Below the pieces are notes generated by a model. The model did no database searches. It was not told the origin of the DNA and saw only the letters and a program-made list of their open reading frames with translations. From contig NC_087065.1 in assembly GCF_963678635.1 (NCBI RefSeq), forward strand, positions 48,300,381-48,364,380: a DNA stretch of 64,000 bases, written 5' to 3'. Positions 1 to 10,670 of the stretch are shown here, piece by piece; position 1 is the first letter of the stretch; each line of letters begins with the position of its first letter. Origin of the DNA: Symsagittifera roscoffensis. Its lineage: Eukaryota > Xenacoelomorpha > Acoela > Convolutidae. The position numbers and the translations under genes are program-made.

Positions 1-1
1 A

Positions 2-1849
2 GGATATTGCGACCCTACAACAAGAACACAAGCAACAATTGTTTGGTTCCCCGAAGACACATGTACAACATTTCAAGTAGCAAAAATACACGCTCGTATG
101 ATAAAATTTCACGAAAAATATTTCATACAATCAATTCCATATGAACAAGTCCATCCATCACGCAAACTAAGTTCCGATTTTAGAAACATAGACAATATAG
201 AAAATAAATTGACACGTTTTCAAATATATCAAGAAACAGAACTTGCATGTAAATACAGGAATCCACTTCACAGAACACAATACTCTGAAATATTAGTTGA
301 ATATGAAAAAGGATTCGACATGACCACTGGTAAAGTAAAAATCGACCCATACGCCACAGGTCATCCTCTAAACGAAGGAACATCCTATATACCAGTTAAT
401 TTTCAAAAAAGCAACGGACAACCTGGTGGACATCTAAAACCTTCTGACACCAGAAGCACACGCTTACAAGAATTATCACTAATGAATACTACATATTTTG
501 GTAATATCCACTATGATATTCATTTGGATATGAAACTAGACTATACAATTAGCCGCATTTTTCAAGAAATGTCACTCTCCGAATTAGAAACACTACATCA
601 ACTATGCGAATTAGAACGAACACAAATACTACAATCACTTGCACTAGCAGTATTAAAAATACCCTACGCAGGATACTTATTATCAGGAAATAGATCAAAT
701 TTTTTAGACTACGAAGGAAACATTTTATGGTTTTATACTTGTACTAAAAAAGTATCACCACTATACGTTTTTGAAGATAAACGATGTTATAAAAGGATCC
801 CTATCTTTTATAAGAATAAAGTACATTTCGTGGATACACTTTCACGAAGAACCTATTTCTGGGATACCGCAGTCCCATGTGGATCAGAAAATAGCCACAA
901 TGTAGTACAACTAAACCCTGATGAAAACAAATATTATCTTCTCACTCCATATCCCACATTAATGCAATCACTCAAAAAATTTTCACCAGAAAGCATTCGC
1001 GCTATTGCTCGAAACCCAAATATAGACTTACAATCAATAGGAATCTATTCAAAATCAGATATTCAACATCACATTAGAACACAACAATTCCAAGAATTAT
1101 TAACACAAATGGACACTATACAAAGACAATCAATAGACCAAAATTTACGCAAACTTGCAGAAACTGCAGGATTTGCCGATATCTACACGCAAGACTATAG
1201 CGGATATTTTAAAGACATTAAAGATTATATATATCTAAACGGCGAAAAATACCGTCCCCAAGATATATCACCAATTAACATTTTTAGCTTTGTTACACTC
1301 AAAAATGAGATCCTAGATTTTCTAGGATGGCCCTACTACATCTTAGAAAAATTGACTATTTTATACGCAATGTTTAACTTTATTGGATTTCTTTTCTCAC
1401 TCTTAAAAGGAATCTACAATACATGTGCTATACACACACAAGTAAACAGACAAGCAAGCGTAGCACGCATACTTTTTGCAGGATTTTTTGGAATTTTTTC
1501 CACATCTATAAACAAAATTCTTTTAGACGCACAAATAAAAGAATATAACACAAAAATAACAACACGACAAAATACATACGACGAAGAACATAACAATGTC
1601 GACCCACAGCCAACGGCACCACAATTACCACCCCTACCAAATAACCATCCACTATCCCTAGTCCCACGAAATTTTAGAAATTTAGCAATCACACATAATC
1701 CAAACTTTAGACTCACCACATCACAAAGTCCCGTCCAACATATAATGACACATCAATCACAAGATGATAATACTTACGAACAAATTATTGAACAACCACA
1801 TACCACCGCTTTTCAATCTCAAAATAATAATTTTTTTAGCCCACGATGA
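2..1849 (+). CDS. Envelope-like membrane glycoprotein (5' end outside window)
   Basis: The frame is open from the first bases of the window, so the ATG at 98 is probably internal and the N-terminus is missing. Visible in the protein, numbered from that ATG: a Cys-containing ectodomain with CELERTQIL near residue 167 and CYKRIPIFY near 229; a hydrophobic span at about 414-440 followed by a second at about 456-470; then a Pro/Gln-rich cytoplasmic-type tail (QPTAPQLPPLP). This is the plan of a fusion glycoprotein that would sit in the particle or cell membrane. From memory of the families, the ectodomain pattern recalls chuvirus-type (Jingchuvirales) glycoproteins captured by arthropod retroelements; this is not verified. 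It has no stop or frameshift, unlike every other retroelement gene here. It ends in an ATGA overlap with the next ORF. It is most likely the env gene of an X-like element whose gag-pol lies upstream of the window. Confidence 0.6.
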   Translation, partial: GYCDPTTRTQATIVWFPEDTCTTFQVAKIHARMIKFHEKYFIQSIPYEQVHPSRKLSSDFRNIDNIENKLTRFQIYQETELACKYRNPLHRTQYSEILVEYEKGFDMTTGKVKIDPYATGHPLNEGTSYIPVNFQKSNGQPGGHLKPSDTRSTRLQELSLMNTTYFGNIHYDIHLDMKLDYTISRIFQEMSLSELETLHQLCELERTQILQSLALAVLKIPYAGYLLSGNRSNFLDYEGNILWFYTCTKKVSPLYVFEDKRCYKRIPIFYKNKVHFVDTLSRRTYFWDTAVPCGSENSHNVVQLNPDENKYYLLTPYPTLMQSLKKFSPESIRAIARNPNIDLQSIGIYSKSDIQHHIRTQQFQELLTQMDTIQRQSIDQNLRKLAETAGFADIYTQDYSGYFKDIKDYIYLNGEKYRPQDISPINIFSFVTLKNEILDFLGWPYYILEKLTILYAMFNFIGFLFSLLKGIYNTCAIHTQVNRQASVARILFAGFFGIFSTSINKILLDAQIKEYNTKITTRQNTYDEEHNNVDPQPTAPQLPPLPNNHPLSLVPRNFRNLAITHNPNFRLTTSQSPVQHIMTHQSQDDNTYEQIIEQPHTTAFQSQNNNFFSPR

Positions 1850-3639
1850 GCCGCCAACTTGGATCACTCCATCGATCAAATTCCCATCCAACCAACCTTA
1901 CCTCTTCAATCCCAATAATACCACTTTTTGCTTTTCCGCCACCCGATTTTCCATCTAGCAATGTAACATCAGGCATGAATTCCGACACTAACTCACAAAT
2001 TTCAGTTTTATACTCCATTTCACAGCTAAATAACCCGAATATTGAAACCCCCGACGAATTTGCCGACTCAGAACCATCTCCATCCAATAATTTTCATAAC
2101 CCTTCTAATTTTTCTCAACCTCCTTTTCAACCCATATTGTCCAATAACCCTGACCCAATCACTCCGACACCCTCTTATGCTTCCCAAGTTACCCCAACCT
2201 ACTCCTCATACCATTCTGACCAATCATCTCCAGACACCCCCCGAATCTCCCCAGAGCTAGACAATTTTATTACCCTCCAACAACAACCCTACCACCTTAA
2301 CACCCCGACCATAAACCAAATCTCCTCCAATACAACTTCATCCAATCCCCCTACACCCTCTTCAAATTATACTGAATCATTAGCACCATCATCCACATCA
2401 ACTGAATCCTCACTCAACACTAATAGAGCTTACCGCACTTTTAAAAGAAAGTTCCCCAACCATCCTTTCCCAGCAAAACCAGGAACAGCCCGTGAATACA
2501 TCAACCACCCCCAGCATACTAACACTAGAGAATTTTTAGCTATCACTTTACCCTCATTTCCACAATACACCTTAAACACCCCTCATGACGCTAACGAAAC
2601 ACGCAACTTTGTAGACGAATACGTTTTAATGCCCACTCTCTCTTGGACCTCATACTATCATTTCACTAACCCTCTTTGCTTACCTTTAACCAACACATCC
2701 ATCGATATAGACCGAAACAAAGACATGCTATATCGACTAACTACACCACTCACCGCTAGACAATTTACTTACGTAGGATATAAAAAATCACTAAAAATAC
2801 ACACTGCACCTAGAGCTAATGAATATACACTAGAATACTACGATCACAACATCATCAGAGCTAACCAAGATCAATTCTTAGACGACGATCGCTTCGCTAA
2901 CCCACAAATCACCGAGAAATTTTTCATCAAGACACCATATGTATTTACACTAAACATCTTCGACCGAAAGTTTGATCACATTATTTCAGAAGCACTAACA
3001 AGCACACAAGCGTACGAAAGTTTTAAAGAACGCTTCCAAATCTTTTCACTAACCTTTCATTTCCTTGCACCACACGAAAGAGATTTACACTGCTCACACG
3101 ATATTATGTTGCGAACTAAACAAACACATACATACAGTTACTATCGTTTCATCCAAAATCACTTTGACCTCCACACACCCTCTAGACAACCACACCATCG
3201 CTTTCAATTCATCAATTCAAAATACACTTCACCGTATTTCCTAAATTTCACATATTGTATTAAAGATACTAACCTTCATGGTATTCTTCGTAACTATGAC
3301 CCCATAACCCAAATGTACATTTTCTGCCCCATCACCAAGACCTTCAACGCCGAAGAATCCCGACCCTTCCTTATCCCGCACGAGTTTGTACAGCCTATAG
3401 AAATCCCCATTTTAGAATTCATCCACAACACTAAATTTAACCACAAATTATATAACTTAATCCAAAACACACCTTATGAGTTTGCAGTAGGCACTGAAGA
3501 ACTAACCACTATTAAGGCACTTCAATTGCTTTGGCCACTGCTTCAAACTAAAAATATCATCCGCATCTTAGCTAAACTACTAACAACTTCAGAACTAATT
3601 CACGATATCTTCCCCCACGGTTTTTTCCCCGACGACTAA
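1846..3639 (+). CDS. Unknown 597-residue protein downstream of env-like ORF
   Basis: I do not recognise this protein. It starts at the ATG whose last two bases form the stop of the preceding ORF (ATGA), an arrangement that suits termination-reinitiation on one mRNA. Residues 1 to about 195 are Ser/Pro/Thr/Asn-rich and look disordered. From about residue 195 (RTFKRKFPNHPF) the protein becomes a mixed, folded-looking region rich in Tyr, Phe and His, ending LLWPLLQTKNIIRILAKLL before the stop. I see no signal peptide, transmembrane span, zinc knuckle or enzyme motif. A long undamaged frame beside an intact env suggests a recently active element or a protein still under selection. A canonical 5' splice site follows the stop by three bases. 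A third, post-env ORF of this length is not a standard part of Ty3/Gypsy elements. Confidence 0.6.
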   Translation: MSRQLGSLHRSNSHPTNLTSSIPIIPLFAFPPPDFPSSNVTSGMNSDTNSQISVLYSISQLNNPNIETPDEFADSEPSPSNNFHNPSNFSQPPFQPILSNNPDPITPTPSYASQVTPTYSSYHSDQSSPDTPRISPELDNFITLQQQPYHLNTPTINQISSNTTSSNPPTPSSNYTESLAPSSTSTESSLNTNRAYRTFKRKFPNHPFPAKPGTAREYINHPQHTNTREFLAITLPSFPQYTLNTPHDANETRNFVDEYVLMPTLSWTSYYHFTNPLCLPLTNTSIDIDRNKDMLYRLTTPLTARQFTYVGYKKSLKIHTAPRANEYTLEYYDHNIIRANQDQFLDDDRFANPQITEKFFIKTPYVFTLNIFDRKFDHIISEALTSTQAYESFKERFQIFSLTFHFLAPHERDLHCSHDIMLRTKQTHTYSYYRFIQNHFDLHTPSRQPHHRFQFINSKYTSPYFLNFTYCIKDTNLHGILRNYDPITQMYIFCPITKTFNAEESRPFLIPHEFVQPIEIPILEFIHNTKFNHKLYNLIQNTPYEFAVGTEELTTIKALQLLWPLLQTKNIIRILAKLLTTSELIHDIFPHGFFPDD

Positions 3640-3642
3640 CAG

Positions 3643-3721
3643 GTAAGTATGAATTAAATGAATATAACTAACTAATTAAAATATTAAAAAACTCACCATT
3701 CTTTATTCATGTTTTCTTTAG
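3643..3721 (+). other. Probable 79-bp spliceosomal intron just after the stop codon
   Basis: CAG|GTAAGT begins three bases past the TAA. The segment then holds a CTAAC-type branch sequence (AACTAACTAA) and ends in a pyrimidine-rich GTTTTCTTTAG. The size and signals fit a minimal metazoan intron lying in the 3' UTR of the two-ORF transcript. An AATAAA follows at 3768-3773 but is weak evidence in such A/T-rich DNA. Confidence 0.45.
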
Positions 3722-5252
3722 ATTTTTAGCCTTCATCTTCGATCATCTGAAAAATTCACAAAAGAAAAATAAAAAATAGCAAACTTCTTCAAAACTGTTT
3801 AAGACCCTTTTAACTTTTGCACCAACAATTAAATAAATATAATACCAATGCAGTAAATTAATTTATAAAATTTTCCCCCAAAGCAATAAATCTACATATG
3901 ATGAAAATTTGTATCTTAAAATTCCCCCATTACTAGCAGTAAATTTCCAAATTCTATGCAGTAAATTAATAAAATGCAATTGCAGTACTAACCTTTTGAT
4001 ATTTTCATTCATTCGCACAGAAATTCTATCCACACTCACACAGCTCGCCCACGAAGAATTGTTTAAAATAATGAATTTCAGTTTCAAGTTTTCACACTCA
4101 ACAACTCTAACATATAATAACAAGTTTCAAACTTTCCTTTAACCCGGTTGGAAAGGAATCATATACTAAACAAAACTAACCAACGCAGCTTACTAAATAC
4201 CACAAATCATAAAATAACAGCATGACTTAGAAAAGGAAACCAACGGTACCCAAACCGGATTAACCCAGTTTAAAACTGGATAATTTATTCTTTTGAAGAC
4301 TATTACAAAGTCTTAGAAAGAGATAATAAAACACAAAAAAGTCGAAAGACAAACCCATACCACAAACAATTTGCTTTTTGGAAAAAGTACATAACCAACA
4401 AGACATAAGTAAAACCACAACAAACCCAACATAAAATGTTGTCACATAACAGGACTCCTCATAAAAACCGCATGAAATCATACTCCCACACCTGGCCTAA
4501 CCCACCAGGAAAGGACGTCCTGAGCATGCTCTATAGCCGGCCTAACCCACCGCGCTACATCCACGCTTTGTGACCACACCTTTATTTTTAATAAGAGCTA
4601 CTCAAGGGTGAGTAACTCTTCAAAATAACCGAACTAAAACAAAAAGCTTTTGTGAAAACAACTAACTAAAATCATTATTAAAAAATATTAAACTAATAAA
4701 AGTTTTATAAAATGTAAAATCACATGATGCAATATATAGATCAGAATACAACACCAAGGACGAACATCAAAAGACAAGACGACCTCACTACACTCGAGAG
4801 AGAATGACCAACTACAATCGATATGCCGCTCACAATCACAACTCAAAGGATTTAGAGTACGACTTGACTTCGCAGAAAAGGACTTCATTGAACTAGACCA
4901 ATGACCACCTCGATGTTCAAGTATACGTACAGATCCGAGTAACCAGGCATCCCCTCCATGCACAATCTCCACGCCATTCCCGAGCTAGATCAAACACAAA
5001 AGAAGTTCTCTCCGAAGAACAGAAAAACCTGACATAGCCAACCATTCTGAAACCAGAATTGATGCTGTTGCAGAGACTCAGTCGTTGTCACAAGAAGAAC
5101 ACAACGTCTTGTGTCCTCAATTCCAGATCCCTGGAACTTCCTTAACAAAAGGAAACAAAAGAAAAATGATGTTCGCCAAATACCAACGTCTATCATCCAT
5201 CCTTGAACTACAGAAGAACTGTTCTAAAAAACTCTGTAAAACCCGGATGGGT
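3722..5252. other. A/T-rich gene-free stretch (3' UTR or degraded LTR)
   Basis: No convincing coding region on either strand. It holds short local repeats: GCAGTAAATT three times around 3849-3965, and GGCCTAACCCACC twice around 4494 and 4540. Part is probably the 3' UTR and LTR of the env-bearing element, but no TG...CA terminal repeat could be delimited. Confidence 0.4.
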
Positions 5253-5639
5253 GGAACCTGATCTAAACTATATTTTATGATTGGATAAATTAAATGTTTT
5301 ACCAATGTAAAGTATTTAATATTAACCAATCATGATCCATCTAACTAACAACCCACTTATTTGTAAGTGCTGAAGTTACTTGTAATTTCAGCACCAGAGA
5401 GATTTGAATTTAACTTAGAAATTAGTTGGACTCTCCCGAGCACTTCAGCAGCCGCAATAAACCAGTATACCCTAGATCTATTGAGCCTAGCAGAGACTAG
5501 TTAAACAACCTGAGACTAGATAGTATAAGAGTAAGATTAGGATCGGTATTAGACTAAGAAGTTGCACGAATCTATCCGGCCGAAAATAAGATAGCGTGAC
5601 GAGCAGACGGTGTACCCTATCCGAAATTACTCTATGAGT
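5253..5639 (+). repeat. 387-bp direct repeat R1, copy 1
   Basis: Begins GGAACC and ends near TCTATGAGT. It matches 6303-6690 almost base for base in its second half and more loosely in the first 80 bases. The copies start 1050 bp apart. It contains a hairpin-forming palindrome at 5367-5394, arms GTGCTGAA(G/A)TTAC and GTAATTTCAGCAC, with one G-T pair in this copy. Confidence 0.8.
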
Positions 5640-5654
5640 TATACACCCCAGTCC

Positions 5655-5732
5655 TAACTCAAATTGGCAAGACCGAAACCAAATTTTACAAATGAGCTGC
5701 GTTAAATACCCATGACAAAAACAAAAGAGTCA
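5655..5732 (+). repeat. 78-bp direct repeat R2, copy 1
   Basis: Contains ATTGGCAAGACCGAAACC and runs to AAAGAGTCA; repeated with small changes at 5870-5943 inside the space between the two R1 copies. Confidence 0.75.
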
Positions 5733-5869
5733 ACATATCTCATATTAGACTTTTAGTTGCCTTGATTGGCTCAGTTTTGACCATCTGAACTACGCATGAC
5801 TTAAACGAGAAAACAATCAAGGAAGTCTGACAAATGATGCCATGAGTTCAAAATGAATGTTTAAAAAAA

Positions 5870-5943
5870 ACTCCAATTGGCAAGACCGAAACCAAATTTT
5901 ACAGTTGAGCTGCTTAAATACCCATGACAAAAACAAAAGAGTC
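5870..5943 (+). repeat. Direct repeat R2, copy 2
   Basis: Second copy of the 5655-5732 sequence, about 215 bp downstream. After it, 6130-6300 holds a diverged third version of the R1 second half (ATCTATTGAGACTAG and CAAATCTATCC), so the whole 5.25-6.69 kb block grew by repeated local duplication. Confidence 0.7.
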
Positions 5944-6302
5944 ATAGCAAAACCATTAAAATGAAAAAAAAATCAATTAAATAAAGTGATTTGTTTTGAC
6001 GATCATCATTCTGATCTAAGGCTAAATATGTTACCAGTATAGCTTTTTCATCAATAATTTTCAAGTAGACAAAATGATTTTATCACAAGAAACAAAGACA
6101 CAAAACTACCTAACATTGCTTTTACCAGCGTTTCCAAGATCTATTGAGACTAGGGAAACTAATAGTGAGACTAGTTTTGGATTAAGGAGATTCACAAATC
6201 TATCCAGCCGAGAGAAACATATGGTAAGTTAAGGCAATAGTTACTCAATGAGGTAACTCGGTCTAATCTCATGAGTTCAATGAACAGTTTAGCGACCCTT
6301 TT

Positions 6303-6690
6303 GGAACCAGATATAAACTTTATTTATTATTTGGTTATAAATTGGATATTTTATCTCTATAAAATATTTAATATTAACCAATCACGATCCATCTAACTAA
6401 CAACCCACTTATTTGTAAGTGCTGAAATTACTTGTAATTTCAGCACCAGAGAGATTTGAATTTAACTTAGGAATTAGTTACCTCTCCAAGAGAACTTTAG
6501 CAATCGCAATAAGCCAGTATACTCTAGATCTATTGAGACTAGCAGAGACTACTTAAACACCCTGAGACTAGTAGATATAAGAGTAAGATTAGGATCGGTA
6601 TTAGACTAAGAAGTTGCACGAAACTATCCGGCCGAAAATAAGATAGCGTGACGAGCAGACGGTTACCCTATCCGAAATTACTCTATGAGT
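6303..6690 (+). repeat. 387-bp direct repeat R1, copy 2, with perfect palindrome
   Basis: Second R1 copy. Its palindrome at 6419-6446 is perfect: 13-bp arms GTGCTGAAATTAC around a TT loop. R1-spacer-R1 totals about 1.44 kb with no ORF, the outline of a small non-autonomous LTR element. However, R1 does not start TG or end CA, so a plain duplication is equally likely. Confidence 0.75.
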
Positions 6691-7441
6691 GAAACCTAGA
6701 ACCTAACTCACCTGGTGCGACCATAAGTCTCGATCGAGACCTTAAAAAACAAATTCGCTTAGAACTACCAGATAGATTAGAATTAGACAAAAATATTATC
6801 AAAACTGTTTCATGATAATAATCTAATTGAAATGTCTCTACGACTCAATAGATCAGAACCGCTACTCCGCGCAATACTAGAACTACCAGGCGTTGGAAGA
6901 AGACCTCGGACAAGAGACGATCTACGACTACGAAGGAACTTACCATTAAGTTTCATGGTCGTACGGCAAAAGCCAGACCAAATTTTTATATTTAGAATAT
7001 TATTAACAAAGAATTTAGATTTTCATTTACAAACATAGAAACCTTGAAGAAAAATCTTCAATGAGTCCTGAAGGCGCTAAATCCTATTTACTATTGTACA
7101 ATAACGATTTATAAAAACATCTTAAATCGTTCCCTCTAAGTCTGCAGTAAAATTTAAAAAGATATCTGAAAAATATATTTATTGAAAGAAAAAATAAAAA
7201 TTAGTTGACATGATTATTAATTATTAGTATATACAAATCATCCTGGCATCCCCAGCGTCATCACCTAAACATAATAGCAATAATTTAAACCACTAATATC
7301 ATCAAACACTAAAATTTTTTATCAAATACATTCAAATTATCTTTAAAGGCTAATCCAAATTTTTACCTTTCTTTCATCCCAACTTGTTCAATCTTAAACT
7401 AGATCATCAAGGCCTATCCTTGGATCAAACAGAACATCTTT
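6691..7441. other. Spacer left of the giant element
   Basis: A/T-rich, with no feature I can support. The only notable open frame (6832-7038, 68 codons) resembles nothing and lacks neighbours that would support it. The segment ends abruptly where the LTR homology starts, and its last bases (CATCTTT) do not match the bases after either downstream LTR, so no target-site duplication is visible. Confidence 0.4.
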
Positions 7442-8311
7442 TGTGCCATTCTGCCAGATGGCACAGCGCAACCTTCCGGCGACACGAGAAAAAACGAATA
7501 AAGGCCTTATTAACGAAAAAGTATTGCGAAGGAGGGTAGGAATATTCTAGAATTTTTATTTTCAAAATTTCGATTGAAAAGTGAATATTTCTGAGAAATA
7601 CAAAAAGACGGCCATTTTGACGAAAAACGACGAAAAAGCAGAACAACGCCAAATAGTGTGAAAAACGGTCGCGCAAGAGACGAGAAATACGAAGCCTCTT
7701 ATCGTGGCAACAAAGCACGATAAGACCCTTATCAGCAGATATTAGTGGAGAAGGAAGCTTCAGTGGGGAAGGAATATACCACGGAACCCTCCCGGGACAC
7801 AAATTGGAAGAGATAAGAGCGTTATTGCAGGAATATCACGTGAGCGGAGGCTTGGTCCCCCAGAGACTGTTTTATGTGAAGGGACTGTATAAAACTGACT
7901 GTATAGGTACTTGGATGTCGTGAAACTTTAAATTAACACCGGTATAGTTTGATATTTTAGAATATGAGTAGCTAGAAAGAGGAAAGGGTCAATCCATCTC
8001 CAATGGATTTAATATAGAACTGTCACACAAAAACATATTAAATTAGGTTGTTCGAGCCGTGTTTTTAATGGCAATCACGTAGTCTGAGAATCCGAGACTC
8101 AGCTATGTGGTTGTGTTCGCATGTAAACGAAAGCTGATCAAAAGTCGTTAAAAATAGTAACTTTTTACTTAGCCCTAAACAGACCAGAAAATCAACTGGC
8201 AAGGTCGAGACGTTGAAAAACGAGTAGGATTAAGGTAATTGACGCCTGCCAGTCGTTAATAGGTACTTTTTCTACGCTTCGTCGCTGTGTAGTATTTGGG
8301 CGAATGTTACA
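7442..8311 (+). repeat. LTR of element G, 5' copy (870 bp)
   Basis: Homology with 30860-31742 and 45518-46385 begins exactly at TGTGCC and ends at GTTACA, giving the TG...CA ends of LTRs. It lacks a 13-bp stretch (TGACTGATGGCCT) that both other copies carry after AAAAGTCGTT. A hairpin, GTGCCAT-8 nt-ATGGCAC, lies at the very 5' edge (7443-7464). An alternative start 13 bp farther left, at TGTCCGGGGAG, is possible in the other copies; that sequence is absent here, which would mean this copy is slightly 5'-truncated. Confidence 0.85.
7888..7894 (+). promoter_or_regulatory. TATA box in 5' LTR
   Basis: TATAAAA within GGGACTGTATAAAACTG, conserved at 31306-31312 and 45950-45956. It is the probable core promoter of the genomic transcript; the start site would be about 25-30 bp downstream, marking the U3/R border. 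Confidence 0.6.
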
Positions 8312-8323
8312 TAGACGTTTTTA

Positions 8324-8341
8324 TGGCGCTCCTGGGTGGGC
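8324..8341 (+). promoter_or_regulatory. Possible primer binding site, tRNA-Asn-like
   Basis: TGGCGCTCCTGGGTGGGC starts 12 bp after the LTR end. It resembles the complement of a metazoan tRNA-Asn 3' end (TGG, then a GGGTGGGC block), with two transposed-looking mismatches. The 12-bp gap is longer than usual, so the call is tentative. Confidence 0.4.
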
Positions 8342-10097
8342 CTGTCAAAGGCATAAGACCATCATGATCAGCAAGCGTTTCAGCGACGAACCCTCCGCTC
8401 TGGGCGCATGCCCGAGTTAGAGGCCTTAATGACCGTTATTGTACTAGGGGGAAGGTGCGTACCCTCCGTCCAGTACTATTTAGCTTTTTAACTTAGTTAA
8501 CACCGAAAATTCAGGGGGCCGGAGGGTTAGAGGTGGGAAGTCATGAGCCCGCTTGTCCCAAGGTCCCGGGACCAAAAACAATTAAAGAAAAAGCGTAAAA
8601 CCAAACAAAAACAGTGTATAACCAACAAAAAGCCAAAAACAAATTCATTTGAAAACAAAAAAGTACAAAAAACAGTAAAAAATCCAAAAAAGACCAAAAA
8701 CAGTAAAAAACGTAAAGTGACAGTTTATATGTTATTTCCGGACGAGATGTGATCTGACCTTCCTATTTGTTGTTGTTTCAGATTGATTTATATCGTTTCT
8801 GATAGAAAGATTGTGTGTTTTGGTGAAGGGTTGGATACCCTCCCTCGAGTGTAATTTGAGTGTTTAAGCACGTTAATGGTGATTTTGCCGGTGACCGGAG
8901 GGTAGGGTGGCAAGCTGACCAACGTGTTCCATACTCAACAGGCACATCAGGGACAACATCTGCAACGACTGTTGGGTATCGTTGAAGCAATTTCAGTATC
9001 GTTCGGGTACTATTTCATTAAAACTTAAGTGGTGGGGGGCACGATTGGCGCGGTCCGATTGTACCCTCCATCGATTAGAAATTTCCGAGTTAATGGTCTT
9101 AATTCGGGTATTTTGGTGCAAAGGAGGGTATAGTACTATTCATTAACGACTACTAATAGGTCATTATCCTTATTACATATTACTTATCTCCTAATTAGAC
9201 CCAAGAAACACCCAAATTTTGTCGAAAATTATCGATTTTCGACCAAACTGTAGACCCCAAATTTTTGGATATCCGAGCTTTTCCGAACAGCAAAAAGCTT
9301 TTATATAGGGAGTAGCTACGTAGTTCGATCCCCCTAACTAGAGAAACCGAGTGAGAAAAGACTCAGTGAAAGTTGGAGAAAACCAAAATTTTTCGGTCAA
9401 AATTTCGATAATTTTCGGAATTTTCTCAATCTGTTTTGGGGATCGAGTTTTTGAGTTTTTAGAGTTAGAGCAATAAAATTTTTTGTGTTAGGAGCGTGCT
9501 AGCATAACGTGCTCGGCTGTTAGAAAAATTCTTGAGTAACCCTCCGATTAGCTCCGTAGATAGAGCTAACGAATTAAGGATTGGGAAAGGAAGGAATCGG
9601 AGGAATCGGAGTTACTGGCCAAATTTTTGTCTCCAAACCAATTTTGATCTAGTTTTTTGCACTATTCCAGTGCCGTACAGGGCTACTACGCTCGTTTCAA
9701 TTATTTTTAGGCACTTTCGATAGGAATTGCGGAAAAAGTTTCTCAGAACCTATATAGGTGAAAAAAGGCCGTTTGGACAAACACGTTTTTGGCAATTTCT
9801 CAAAGACTAGTCAACCGATCGGGATAATTTTGGTACCATAGGTCGACGTTTTGGACCATTTTTCTGGAACGCAACCGTTTTTGGGTTGATAATCTCGGAA
9901 AAGAAAATTTTTTTAGAATTTGTTGGTTCGGAGGGTCCAAATCACAGGTAACCCTCCGAGCGGCAGAAAATTTTATCAAAACACCTTTTTATCCAACTGG
10001 GAAGGTTTACCGTGTCAGCCAACCTAGTTTTAAGTCAGGTGGACCGCTTTTGGAGACTTTATCGCGGTAACATAACCTTTTTTCTTGATTTTTGGGG

Positions 10098-10436
10098 AAC
10101 CCTCCGAAGTAACCCTCCGGAGTCAGCTAAACCCCTTAGCAACCCTCCTTAGTGGAAAATTTCCACGAGATCATCCAAAGCAGTTAAAACAGCCCCCCAT
10201 AGAGAATTTAGCTTGTTTTGACGCTTCCTGAAGTTAATTGAAGGCCCTTCTAAGTGAGGTTCAGAAATTTGAAAATTTTGGAGGTACCCTCCGAAGTAAC
10301 CCTCCGGAGCATATTCAGCATCTTATTGACCCTCCTTAGTAAATTTAAGGGGACCCTCCGAAGTAACTAGGGTGATTAAGGTACCCTCCGAAGTAGGCTA
10401 AGTGTCTTAACAACCCTCCGAAGTAACCCTCCGGAG
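10098..10436 (+). repeat. Clustered CCCTCCG(AAGTAA)CCCTCCG motif array
   Basis: The paired motif CCCTCCG-AAGTAA-CCCTCCG, each followed by GAG, occurs at 10098-10122, 10285-10309 and 10412-10436. Single or half versions lie at 10139, 10329, 10352 and 10382. Spacing is irregular and the flanks are unrelated, which argues for protein-binding sites rather than a simple tandem array. By analogy with the insulator binding-site cluster in the Drosophila gypsy leader it could be an enhancer or insulator; this is inference. Confidence 0.6.
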
Positions 10437-10670
10437 TGTCTTAAACCTTCTAAACAACCTTCCTTGTTAGAAACTTGAGGGAACCTTTTGCGGCAATTTG
10501 GGAAACGGAAAATATCCATTTAATTAAAATCGTATTAGGATATTAGGCGTGCTTATTAGAATCATAAGAGCCCACTTTGACCCGGAAATTTGTGATCAAC
10601 TTTGGATTCTAGATCGGGTGTATCAGTAGTACCCGAACAAAATTTTTTTTGATTGTGATTTTGGTTGTGC

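Noticed and set aside
5664..5681. TGGCAAGACCGAAACC after R1 as a primer binding site
   Set aside because: The following bases do not resemble the complement of any tRNA T-arm, and R1 lacks LTR ends.
3700..7400. Minus-strand ORFs of 60-94 codons
   Set aside because: Short, A/T-rich, no motifs, and no neighbouring support on that strand.
7425..7802. Antisense open frame of 125-157 codons across each G LTR
   Set aside because: Open in all three LTRs only because they are recent near-identical copies; composition is that of the LTR complement, with no protein signature.
8543..8752. Lys-rich 69-codon ORF in the G leader
   Set aside because: Driven by AAA-rich low complexity; no ATG context, family or second copy.
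10098..10436. CRISPR-like array
   Set aside because: Repeat units are short, irregularly spaced and in the leader of a eukaryotic retroelement; no cas genes.
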